NCBI GenBank assembly: GCA_015520975.1 | Contig: WAOZ01000102.1 | Location: forward strand, 1-6,130 | Reading direction: 5' to 3' | DNA: 6,130 nucleotides | DNA from: DHVE2 group archaeon | GTDB lineage: Archaea > Thermoplasmatota > Thermoplasmata > Thermoplasmatales > Aciduliprofundaceae | Shown: positions 1 through 5,390 of the stretch, in pieces | Position numbering within the stretch: position 1 is the stretch's first letter | How the letters are laid out: each line of letters begins with the position of its first letter | Notes under the pieces: model-generated | The model's input: the letters and a program-made list of their open reading frames with translations, nothing else | The model's database searches: none | What the model was told of the DNA's origin: nothing | Translations under genes and position numbers: made by a program

Positions 1-1640
1 GCGTGGTCCTCCGGGATGTCTATGTAAAGCACATCTCCCGGCTTGGCCTGTCTTCCGATGGTGATGCTATCGAGCGCCACCGCAACCTCTTCGCCCATTA
101 TCGCCTCTTCAACATTCGTATCGTCTTTACGGATGCTTTTGATCCTGCCTATCACGCGCCCGTCTTCACGGAGCACTCTCTGCCCAACACGGATTCTGCC
201 ACCCAGCACGCGAACACCCACTATCGCCGGCTTGCTCACCCTGAATATGTACTCTGGCAAAATTTTGAATTTTCCCGGGAAGGTTATCTCCTTTCTTTTC
301 TCCGCTTCCAGTTTTCTCTTTTCAAGTTCGCACCATTCCTTGTAATCCTCAATTATCTTGTAGACAACATTGTTGCAGAAAATCTTTATCTTGCTCGCCT
401 CTCTCTCCGCATCTGGTAAAACTCTAACATTGAACCCCAGTATCACGCGATAAAGAGGATTTGAGATCGTCTGCGCGTCCACTATGTCTCTCTTCGATAT
501 GTCCCCAATATCCGCTTTCTTTATGGGTATGTTCTCCTGTTTCAGCTCGTACGCGAGCGCTTCAAGCGAGCCGAGAGCATCCGCCTTTATTATCACCCCT
601 TCCTCCTGCGTCTCAATGTGTATCCCTGTCTCTTTTCTCACCCGTGAAATTATCTCATCGAGGTTCTCATTGGCAACGAGCACCGGCGAGCCTGCCAGCG
701 CGTTCTCCAGATTCGGCGCGGCGATTTTTATACCCGCAGCAGCGTGTACTTCATCCACGCTCATAAATCTGTCCCGCGGGTCTCGCATCTCGTCCAGCGG
801 CTTTGGTTTCAGTATGGCTTTTATTTTGGTAACTATCGGTTCACCCGTGCTGCCGACGACTATGGTGTCCCCTTTTCTGAATGTGCCCGAGTACACTATG
901 ACATCTATGGTCTTTCCGAGCCCGCGTTCCTCCTTCACTTCGAGCACGGTACCCTCTCCGGGACCTTCCTCAGTTCTGAGATTCTCTTCCAAAAATTTCT
1001 GTGCCAGGCCCACGAGCACAAGCAGCAGATCCGCAATACCGACCCCCAGTTTCGCGCTCATAGGCACTATCGCCACATTTCTCGTAAAGTCGGAGATGCG
1101 GTCGTAGCGCTCGGAAGAGAATCCCAGTTCGTACATCTTCTCAACAATCTTGTAGATCTTCTCGTCGAGAGCCTGCTGAACAAATTCTTTCTGTTTCTGC
1201 ACGGCAAGTATGAACGGCTGATTCTCGCAGTTTTTCCATCCGTGAATGAGGTCGATTTTGTTCGCGGCTATAACGAATGGAGTGCGATACCTCTTAAGAA
1301 TGTTTATTGACTCTATCGTCTGGGGCATGAGTCCTTCGTTGATGTCGATAACGAGCACGGCTATATCCGCGAGCGCGCCCCCTCTTGCCCGAAGTGTGGT
1401 GAAAGCCTCATGCCCCGGAGTATCAATAAACAGCAATCCCGGAATCTTGAAATTCTTTTTTATCAGATTTCCGCAGATTCGGTAAATGGCATCTATGGGC
1501 ACTTCAGTAGCGCCAATATGCTGGGTTATTTTCCCGGCTTCGCGCTGTGCCACGCTCGTGCCCCTGATTTTGTCAAGAAGCGTGGTTTTGCCGTGGTCCA
1601 CATGTCCCAAAACACTCACTATAGGCTGTCTCATTCTCAT
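1..1640 (-). CDS. infB: Translation initiation factor aIF5B (archaeal IF-2), C-terminus cut by the window edge
   Basis: This is the GTPase that promotes ribosomal subunit joining and positions initiator tRNA in the cytoplasm. Reading the minus strand from ATG 1640-1638 gives 546 residues with no stop up to the window edge. The G domain shows GHVDHGKT at residues 12-19, a switch I segment around 36-48 (GKITQHIGATEVP), DTPGH at 73-77, NKID at 127-130 and SAK at 195-197. Beta-barrel domain II, domain III and most of domain IV follow; the visible part ends in YIDIPEDHA. Archaeal aIF5B is usually about 590-600 residues, so roughly 50 C-terminal residues (the helical aIF1A-contacting end) lie outside the window. 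It lacks the long N-terminal extension of bacterial IF2 and eukaryotic eIF5B, as expected for archaea, and no intein interrupts the P-loop. A second in-frame ATG at 1634-1632 is a possible alternative start. The preceding minus-strand gene ends 44 nt upstream, and a separate TATA-like box at 1664-1672 suggests infB also has its own promoter. Confidence 0.97.
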   Translation of the reverse strand, partial: MRMRQPIVSVLGHVDHGKTTLLDKIRGTSVAQREAGKITQHIGATEVPIDAIYRICGNLIKKNFKIPGLLFIDTPGHEAFTTLRARGGALADIAVLVIDINEGLMPQTIESINILKRYRTPFVIAANKIDLIHGWKNCENQPFILAVQKQKEFVQQALDEKIYKIVEKMYELGFSSERYDRISDFTRNVAIVPMSAKLGVGIADLLLVLVGLAQKFLEENLRTEEGPGEGTVLEVKEERGLGKTIDVIVYSGTFRKGDTIVVGSTGEPIVTKIKAILKPKPLDEMRDPRDRFMSVDEVHAAAGIKIAAPNLENALAGSPVLVANENLDEIISRVRKETGIHIETQEEGVIIKADALGSLEALAYELKQENIPIKKADIGDISKRDIVDAQTISNPLYRVILGFNVRVLPDAEREASKIKIFCNNVVYKIIEDYKEWCELEKRKLEAEKRKEITFPGKFKILPEYIFRVSKPAIVGVRVLGGRIRVGQRVLREDGRVIGRIKSIRKDDTNVEEAIMGEEVAVALDSITIGRQAKPGDVLYIDIPEDH

Positions 1641-1663
1641 AATACCCGTGCATGGGCGAGGTG

Positions 1664-1678
1664 ATAATTAATCGTTTC
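1664..1678 (-). promoter_or_regulatory. Predicted BRE/TATA promoter for infB
   Basis: On the minus strand, GAAACG (BRE-like) is followed by the A/T box ATTAATTAT. The centre of the A/T box is about 28 nt before the infB ATG at 1640. Archaeal TATA boxes are centred about 26 nt before the transcription start, so the mRNA would begin at or within a couple of bases of the ATG. It lies in the 44-nt gap behind the HMG-CoA reductase stop codon, so infB may be transcribed both by read-through and from here. The prediction rests on motif and spacing only. Confidence 0.5.
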
Positions 1679-1684
1679 TACGGA

Positions 1685-2956
1685 CTATTTTGATTCTTTA
1701 GATCTGAGCTCTGAGAGAAGCTCCTTTGCGCGATCGAGACGCACCTTGCCCTCTTTAACCAGCATCTCGGCAACCGCGTCTATTTCATCCCCCACAGCGC
1801 CGGCCATAACCGCTATATTGCGCGCATGCAGGCTCATATGGCCTTTCTGGATACCTTCCGTAGCGAGGGCACGAAGCGCTGCAAAGTTCTGTGCGAGACC
1901 CACTGCGGCAAGCACCTCGGAAAACTCTCTTGCCGTTTTCACACCGAGTATCTTCCTTGCGATTTTCGCAACAGGATGCGTGCTCGTCGCACCGCCTATT
2001 ACTCCAACCGCGAGCGGGAGCTCTATGGTGCCTACGAGGTTTCCTTCATCATCCATCTCGTATCGGGATAGAGATGTGTAGCCGCCGTTTATGGCAGCGT
2101 ATGCGTGCGCACCTGCCTCAACCGCGCGCCAGTCATTGGCTGTGGCGATAAGCACTGCATCTATGCCGTTCATTATGCCCTTGTTGTGCGTGGCCGCGCG
2201 AAACGGGTCGATGCGTGCGAATTCGTAAGCGTAGAGTATACCTTTAACGGTTTCCTCACCTATCACATCTTTTTTCCAGACTGCACGCGCACGGGCGAGG
2301 CGATATACCGCGAGATTGCTCAAAATTCTGAGATAAACTTTTCCGCCGGTGATTTCCTCCACATAGGGCGCCAGAGCTTCCGCCATTGTGTTAACCGCAT
2401 TAGCGCCCATGGCATCGCGAACATCCACCAAGAGATGAATCACAACCATGGGCCCCATGGATGAATCAAGAACGCGGACATTTATGTCCCTGCACCCACC
2501 GCCGACTTTCATCAATACAGGGTCCTGCTCGTTCGCGATTTTTATGAGCTCGTCTTTATGCTCAAGGATCTTCAGCTTCGCAAAATAAGGGTTTTTGAGA
2601 TTCACAACCTGTATCTGCGAAATCATCACAGGTTCCGTGGAGGTAGTGAAAAAACCGCCACCCTCTCTTGCAAGTTTGGCGGCATGGCTTGCCGCAGCAA
2701 CCACGCTCGGCTCCTCTATCGCCATGGGAATCAGATAATCCTTTCCGTTTATCAGGAAATTTGTGGCGATGCCTAGCGGCACGGAGATTTTTCCCACCAC
2801 ATTCTCTATCATCCTGTCAGCCAGTTCTAACTCAAGGCCTCCTTCAAGCAGTATCTTAGCCTCCTCATCGGTCAATCCTGCAAACTCCTGAACCTTTTTA
2901 AGGCGCGTTTGCACATCGAGTTTGTAGAATCCGGGTATGCGTGACGATGCAGTCAT
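1685..2956 (-). CDS. mvaA: Class II 3-hydroxy-3-methylglutaryl-CoA reductase
   Basis: The enzyme interconverts HMG-CoA and mevalonate plus CoA with a nicotinamide cofactor. In archaea it runs in the reductive direction and commits carbon to isoprenoid membrane lipids. From ATG 2956 the protein is 423 residues, against 428 for Pseudomonas mevalonii HMGR, and it aligns with my recollection of that protein almost without gaps. Visible landmarks are ENVVG at 51-55 and EEPS with the catalytic Glu at 82. Next come GGGCRDI at 152-158, DAMGAN at 181-186, HNKG with catalytic Lys259, NDWRAVEAG with catalytic Asp275, and GHMSLHARN with catalytic His373. Asp145 matches the P. mevalonii residue tied to NAD(H) preference. 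The frame is open up to 3058, but the extra 34 residues are not family-like, and the TATA spacing also supports 2956. It has no membrane segments, so it is a soluble cytoplasmic enzyme. It is the first gene of a minus-strand unit with infB; no functional link between the two is evident. Class II HMGR in archaea is usually explained by ancient transfer from bacteria. Confidence 0.97.
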   Translation of the reverse strand: MTASSRIPGFYKLDVQTRLKKVQEFAGLTDEEAKILLEGGLELELADRMIENVVGKISVPLGIATNFLINGKDYLIPMAIEEPSVVAAASHAAKLAREGGGFFTTSTEPVMISQIQVVNLKNPYFAKLKILEHKDELIKIANEQDPVLMKVGGGCRDINVRVLDSSMGPMVVIHLLVDVRDAMGANAVNTMAEALAPYVEEITGGKVYLRILSNLAVYRLARARAVWKKDVIGEETVKGILYAYEFARIDPFRAATHNKGIMNGIDAVLIATANDWRAVEAGAHAYAAINGGYTSLSRYEMDDEGNLVGTIELPLAVGVIGGATSTHPVAKIARKILGVKTAREFSEVLAAVGLAQNFAALRALATEGIQKGHMSLHARNIAVMAGAVGDEIDAVAEMLVKEGKVRLDRAKELLSELRSKESK

Positions 2957-2978
2957 ATCCCGTAATAGCGACTGCAAA

Positions 2979-2993
2979 ATAAATATGTTTCTC
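2979..2993 (-). promoter_or_regulatory. Predicted BRE/TATA promoter for HMG-CoA reductase
   Basis: On the minus strand, a purine-rich GAGAAAC (BRE-like) precedes ATATTTAT. The A/T box is centred near 2982.5, about 26 nt before the ATG at 2956. This fits a leaderless transcript and supports choosing 2956 over upstream codons. Only a weak GGGA-like element precedes the ATG, so a Shine-Dalgarno start is not convincing. Confidence 0.6.
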
Positions 2994-3039
2994 TGGGTTT
3001 TGGGAATTTGGAGTGCTACAGACAAAAAAATTGTGTTTG

Positions 3040-3080
3040 AAATCACATACTGCAACAAATTTTAAATCACACAGTGCAAT
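3040..3080 (+). repeat. 17-bp imperfect direct repeat flanking the lplA TATA box, candidate operator
   Basis: Two copies, at 3040-3056 (AAATCACATACTGCAAC) and 3064-3080 (AAATCACACAGTGCAAT), match at 14 of 17 positions and start 24 bp apart. The first copy lies just upstream of the TATA-like box at 3060-3067 and the second overlaps its end and the initiation region. Bound protein would therefore compete with TBP or TFB. A third ACTGCAA occurs at 2971-2977, between the HMG-CoA reductase TATA box and its ATG. The first copy also overlaps an imperfect dyad at 3032-3047 (TGTG, eight bases, CACA; 12 of 16 positions symmetric). The repeat is seen directly; its role as an operator is inference. Confidence 0.55.
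3054..3067 (+). promoter_or_regulatory. Predicted BRE/TATA promoter for the lplA operon
   Basis: AACAAA (BRE-like) followed by TTTTAAAT at 3060-3067 is centred about 25.5 nt before the lplA ATG at 3089. That places transcription initiation at the A of the ATG and implies a leaderless mRNA. The AGG at 3084-3086 is too close to the ATG to work as a Shine-Dalgarno element, which agrees with a leaderless start. Confidence 0.6.
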
Positions 3081-3088
3081 AATAGGTT

Positions 3089-3826
3089 ATGGAACTCAGA
3101 GTTATTTACGACACGCACAGAAGAGCGTTTGAAAATATGGGTATTGACGAGGCTATGCTCATTCATTTAAAAGAGATAGGCCCTACACTGAGACTCTACG
3201 GCTGGAACCCACCCGCAGTGAGCATCGGGTATTTTCAGAGCATGGAAGAGGAGGTGGATGTGGACAATGCCCGAAAACTTGGTGTGAACCTCGTGCGCAG
3301 AATAACCGGGGGGGGCGCTGTATATCACAAATGGGAGCTCACCTATTCAATAATTCTTCCAGAAATCAAGGGTCGCATACTCGATTCTTACAAGATAATC
3401 GAGCGGGGTGTTGTTGAGGGACTGAAAACGCTGGGTTTAGAGCCGAAGATGGTGGGCATCAACGATATAGCGGTGAACGGAAAGAAAATATCCGGAAATG
3501 CGCAGACACGAAAATATGGAGGTTTACTGCAGCACGGAACAATACTTATGAATGTGGATGTCGATGAGATGTTCTCCCTGCTAAAAGTGCCCGATGAAAA
3601 ACTTAGAGATAAACACATTCAGAATGTCAAGCACAGGGTGACCTCTCTGCATCATCTGGGAATCGATGTAGAGTTCGAAGAGTTACAAAAACGCATAGCG
3701 GAAGGGTTCAAATATGCGCTTAACGCAAATCTCTATGAGGAGGAACTATCTTCGGAGGTTATGGCAACGGCAAAGGATCTGGAGGTGAATAAATATGCCA
3801 CACGGGAATGGAATTTCAGAAGGTAA
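3089..3826 (+). CDS. lplA: Lipoate-protein ligase, catalytic subunit LplA (N-terminal domain only)
   Basis: A member of the LplA/LipB/biotin ligase fold family, which activates lipoate with ATP and transfers it to a lysine of a lipoyl-domain protein such as glycine-cleavage H protein or an E2 subunit. The 245-residue protein begins with the typical NMGIDEAML segment (16-24). It then shows the RRITGGGAVYH lipoate-binding loop (70-80), ELTYS (83-87), and NDIAVNGKKISGNAQ (125-139) with the conserved lysine at 133. It ends in ATREWNF, where single-chain bacterial ligases continue into the C-terminal domain. That domain is absent here and is supplied by the next gene, as in Thermoplasma acidophilum. 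The residue after the GGGAVYH loop is Lys81, where I expect Asp in most relatives. A run of eight G at 3308-3315 encodes the glycine loop. It is the first gene of a four-gene operon and overlaps the next by 32 nt. Octanoyltransferase activity cannot be ruled out from sequence, but the adjacent LplB favours ligase. Confidence 0.93.
   Translation: MELRVIYDTHRRAFENMGIDEAMLIHLKEIGPTLRLYGWNPPAVSIGYFQSMEEEVDVDNARKLGVNLVRRITGGGAVYHKWELTYSIILPEIKGRILDSYKIIERGVVEGLKTLGLEPKMVGINDIAVNGKKISGNAQTRKYGGLLQHGTILMNVDVDEMFSLLKVPDEKLRDKHIQNVKHRVTSLHHLGIDVEFEELQKRIAEGFKYALNANLYEEELSSEVMATAKDLEVNKYATREWNFRR
3781..3788 (+). promoter_or_regulatory. Strong Shine-Dalgarno site for lplB inside the 3' end of lplA
   Basis: GGAGGTGA lies 6 nt before the lplB ATG at 3795, within the last codons of lplA. 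It fixes the lplB start and makes translational coupling with lplA likely. Confidence 0.85.
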
Positions 3827-4085
3827 ATTCGTTCTTAAAAAAGGCAAGCTCATAAAGGTGCACGCGGTATTTGAGGATAGCACCATCAAGCGGATCAAAA
3901 TCACCGGAGATTTTTTCATATATCCAGAAGAAATCATTGAAGACCTCGAAAAAGCGCTTGAGAACATACCCATCGAGAAAGCATACTCAAAAATCAGAGA
4001 ATCTATGCAGAAATGCGAGTGTATTGGAATCGATCCCGACAGTCTTTACGAAGCGGTGAAAAATGCATGGATGAAAAGAAGCTGA
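3795..4085 (+). CDS. lplB: Lipoate-protein ligase accessory subunit LplB (C-terminal domain protein)
   Basis: This 96-residue protein matches the small C-terminal domain of bacterial LplA encoded as a separate chain. In Thermoplasma acidophilum both LplA and LplB are needed for lipoylation, the small subunit being required to form the lipoyl-adenylate. Visible features are an N-terminal beta-rich half (GKFVLKKGKLIKVHAVFEDSTIKRIKITGDFFI, about 10-42) and a helical half starting at YPEEIIEDLEKALENIP. Between them the FFIYPEE segment is typical of this domain. The start is set by the GGAGGTGA site 6 nt upstream. It overlaps lplA by 32 nt in the +1 frame and the methyltransferase by 19 nt. Assignment rests on position directly after lplA, size and the sequence pattern. 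Confidence 0.88.
   Translation: MPHGNGISEGKFVLKKGKLIKVHAVFEDSTIKRIKITGDFFIYPEEIIEDLEKALENIPIEKAYSKIRESMQKCECIGIDPDSLYEAVKNAWMKRS
4055..4059 (+). promoter_or_regulatory. Shine-Dalgarno site for the methyltransferase gene, inside lplB
   Basis: GGTGA lies 7 nt before ATG 4067. It selects this start over the further upstream in-frame ATG at 4013, which would add 18 residues that look unlike the family. Confidence 0.7.
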
Positions 4086-4981
4086 GCTATTTCGAGCAGT
4101 ACCGGGACATCATTCCGCAATTTGATAAATTTTTAGAATCCCTTAAAACTCCTCAACCGTACTGGATACGGGTAAATACACTCAAAATCAGCGAAGAAGC
4201 GCTGATAAATCGGCTTCAACGGAAAGGATTCGTTTTTGAGATATTCGGAGAGCTGAACGCGTATCGCGTTGTGGATATGCCTGTAAAGCATCCTGGCTCC
4301 ACTCTGGAGCATTCACTGGGATATTACTATGTTCAGGATCTCGCGTCCATGGTGCCCGTGCTGGCGCTTCAGTCGAAAAAGGGGGATAGAGTGCTGGATA
4401 TGTGTGCAGCTCCGGGGAGCAAGACCACAATGATCGCGGAGATTATGGGGAATAAAGGGTGTATAATAGCAAACGACGCAAACTACAGAAGATTGAAATC
4501 TCTCGCGGGAAACATTGAAAGACTCGGCATCACGAATGTGATTATAACGAATAGAGATGCGCGAAACGCAGATTTTGGGGTTCTGTTTGACAGGATACTC
4601 ATAGACGCGCCGTGCTCCGGTGAAGGGGTGTTTCGCAAAAACCCGTGGGGATTCAGGCAAATAACTGAGAGAGAGCACAGATTCTTAGCATCAAACCAGA
4701 AAAAGATGATGAAAAACGCGGTCAGGCATCTGAAAGACAACGGCAGAATCGTGTACTCAACCTGCACATTCAGCCCGACGGAGAACGAGAGCGTGGTCAA
4801 ATACGCCGTGGAGAAACTGAACATGCGCGTTGTAGATGTGGATGTACCTGTACCGCACTGCGAGGGCGTTGAGTCTTGGCGCTCCGAGGATTTCTCAGAA
4901 ATCAGAAGGCATGTGATGAGAATCTACCCGCACATAGTTGATACGGGAGGTATGTTCATTGCAGTTCTCGAGAAAAGATGA
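4067..4981 (+). CDS. RNA m5C methyltransferase, NOL1/NOP2/Sun family (archaeal Trm4/RsmF-like)
   Basis: An S-adenosylmethionine-dependent enzyme that methylates carbon 5 of cytosine in tRNA or rRNA. The 304-residue protein opens with an N-terminal domain containing the WIRVNTLK signature (33-40) that precedes the Rossmann core. The SAM-binding motif VLDMCAAPGSKTT is at 109-121. Motif IV DAPCSGEG at 180-187 carries the product-release Cys183, and motif VI YSTCTFSPTENE at 230-241 carries the nucleophilic Cys233, so both catalytic cysteines are present. The family-typical FRKNP follows motif IV. Size matches the characterised Pyrococcus abyssi tRNA m5C enzyme (about 310 residues), and the bacterial-style C-terminal RNA-binding extension is missing. 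The next gene, overlapping by 23 nt, probably supplies it. Whether the target is tRNA (Trm4-like) or rRNA cannot be read from the sequence, so no symbol is given. It overlaps lplB by 19 nt, so it is cotranscribed with the lipoylation genes. Confidence 0.95.
   Translation: MDEKKLSYFEQYRDIIPQFDKFLESLKTPQPYWIRVNTLKISEEALINRLQRKGFVFEIFGELNAYRVVDMPVKHPGSTLEHSLGYYYVQDLASMVPVLALQSKKGDRVLDMCAAPGSKTTMIAEIMGNKGCIIANDANYRRLKSLAGNIERLGITNVIITNRDARNADFGVLFDRILIDAPCSGEGVFRKNPWGFRQITEREHRFLASNQKKMMKNAVRHLKDNGRIVYSTCTFSPTENESVVKYAVEKLNMRVVDVDVPVPHCEGVESWRSEDFSEIRRHVMRIYPHIVDTGGMFIAVLEKR
4946..4951 (+). promoter_or_regulatory. Shine-Dalgarno site fixing a TTG start for the PUA-like gene
   Basis: GGAGGT (within GGGAGGT) is 7 nt before TTG 4959-4961. 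The longer reading from TTG 4938 would put this site inside the gene and has no comparable site of its own, so 4959 is preferred. The other two internal operon genes use nearly the same spacing. Confidence 0.75.
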
Positions 4982-5390
4982 GTTTCGTGAGTATTTCGTG
5001 AACAAGTTCGGCATACCACACGAGGTTATGGAAAACTACACATTCTGGCAGAGGGGAAAGAAGGTGTGGGCGTTCTGCGGTATACCCTGCACCGTGGAGG
5101 ATGTGGAAATACTCGGTATAAGAGCACTGAAGATCTCCGGGGATGTAAAACCGTCCACCGTGTTTCTCAGAGTCGTGGGGAAATACGCCACCCGAAATGT
5201 TATCGATTTGAACGAAACCGATGCTATGGAATTTATGAAAGGAAAGACCATATTTGGAAATTTCGACGCTGAAAGAGGATATGTGATCGTACGCTGCAAC
5301 AAAGAGGCGCTCGGTTGCGGGTTCTACACAGGTGAGGGAATAGTATCTCAGATTCCGAAAGAGTATAGGATTCAAGATTCTTGGGTGTGA
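4959..5390 (+). CDS. PUA-like RNA-binding protein associated with NOL1/NOP2/Sun methylases (COG3270-like)
   Basis: A 143-residue protein starting MQFSRKDEFREYFVNKFGIP from a TTG codon. The pattern of FGIP near 17-20, a tryptophan-containing strand (KKVWAF), GIRALKISGDVKPST, a second FGNF, GYVIVRCN and a closing LGCGFYTGEGIVSQIPKEYR resembles the small archaeal family annotated as NOL1/NOP2/fmu-related. It also resembles the PUA-like RNA-binding domain at the C-terminus of bacterial RsmF. It has no catalytic motif, membrane segment or signal peptide. It overlaps the methyltransferase by 23 nt with a strong Shine-Dalgarno site, so the two are probably made together and may form one complex in which this chain binds RNA. 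Family recognition is from memory of the pattern and is moderately sure; the partnership is inferred from gene order. Its last 19 bases overlap the end of the convergent thiI gene. Confidence 0.72.
   Translation: MQFSRKDEFREYFVNKFGIPHEVMENYTFWQRGKKVWAFCGIPCTVEDVEILGIRALKISGDVKPSTVFLRVVGKYATRNVIDLNETDAMEFMKGKTIFGNFDAERGYVIVRCNKEALGCGFYTGEGIVSQIPKEYRIQDSWV

Noticed and set aside
484..1310. Long plus-strand open frames (484-1107 and 744-1310) across the first part of the window
   Set aside because: They are antisense to infB, which shows full G-domain motifs and continuous homology. The plus-strand products are low-complexity Ser/Pro/Arg-rich or lack any family pattern.
1583..1611. Possible intein insertion at the aIF5B P-loop, as seen in some archaea
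   Set aside because: GHVDHGKT runs straight into TLLDKIRG with no insertion.
1603..1653. Out-of-frame ATG at 1653-1651 before infB as a possible upstream open reading frame
   Set aside because: The predicted transcription start is downstream of it, it lacks a ribosome binding site, and the peptide it would encode has no recognisable pattern.
1641..1684. Transcription terminator between HMG-CoA reductase and infB
   Set aside because: No oligo-T run or stable hairpin is visible on the minus strand. The gap holds an A/T box better read as a promoter.
2957..3058. N-terminal extension of HMG-CoA reductase from 3058
   Set aside because: The extra 34 residues are unlike the family, the P. mevalonii-type N-terminus starts at 2956, and the extension would read through the predicted promoter.
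4013..4066. Upstream ATG 4013 as the methyltransferase start
   Set aside because: It adds 18 basic residues lying in the lplB coding sequence with no Shine-Dalgarno site, whereas GGTGA precedes ATG 4067 at the right distance.
5076..5316. Zinc-binding site in the PUA-like protein from CGIPC and CNKEALGC
   Set aside because: The spacings (CX3C and CX6C) do not match a zinc ribbon I recognise, and the cysteines fall in strands expected in the fold. The evidence is too weak to report.
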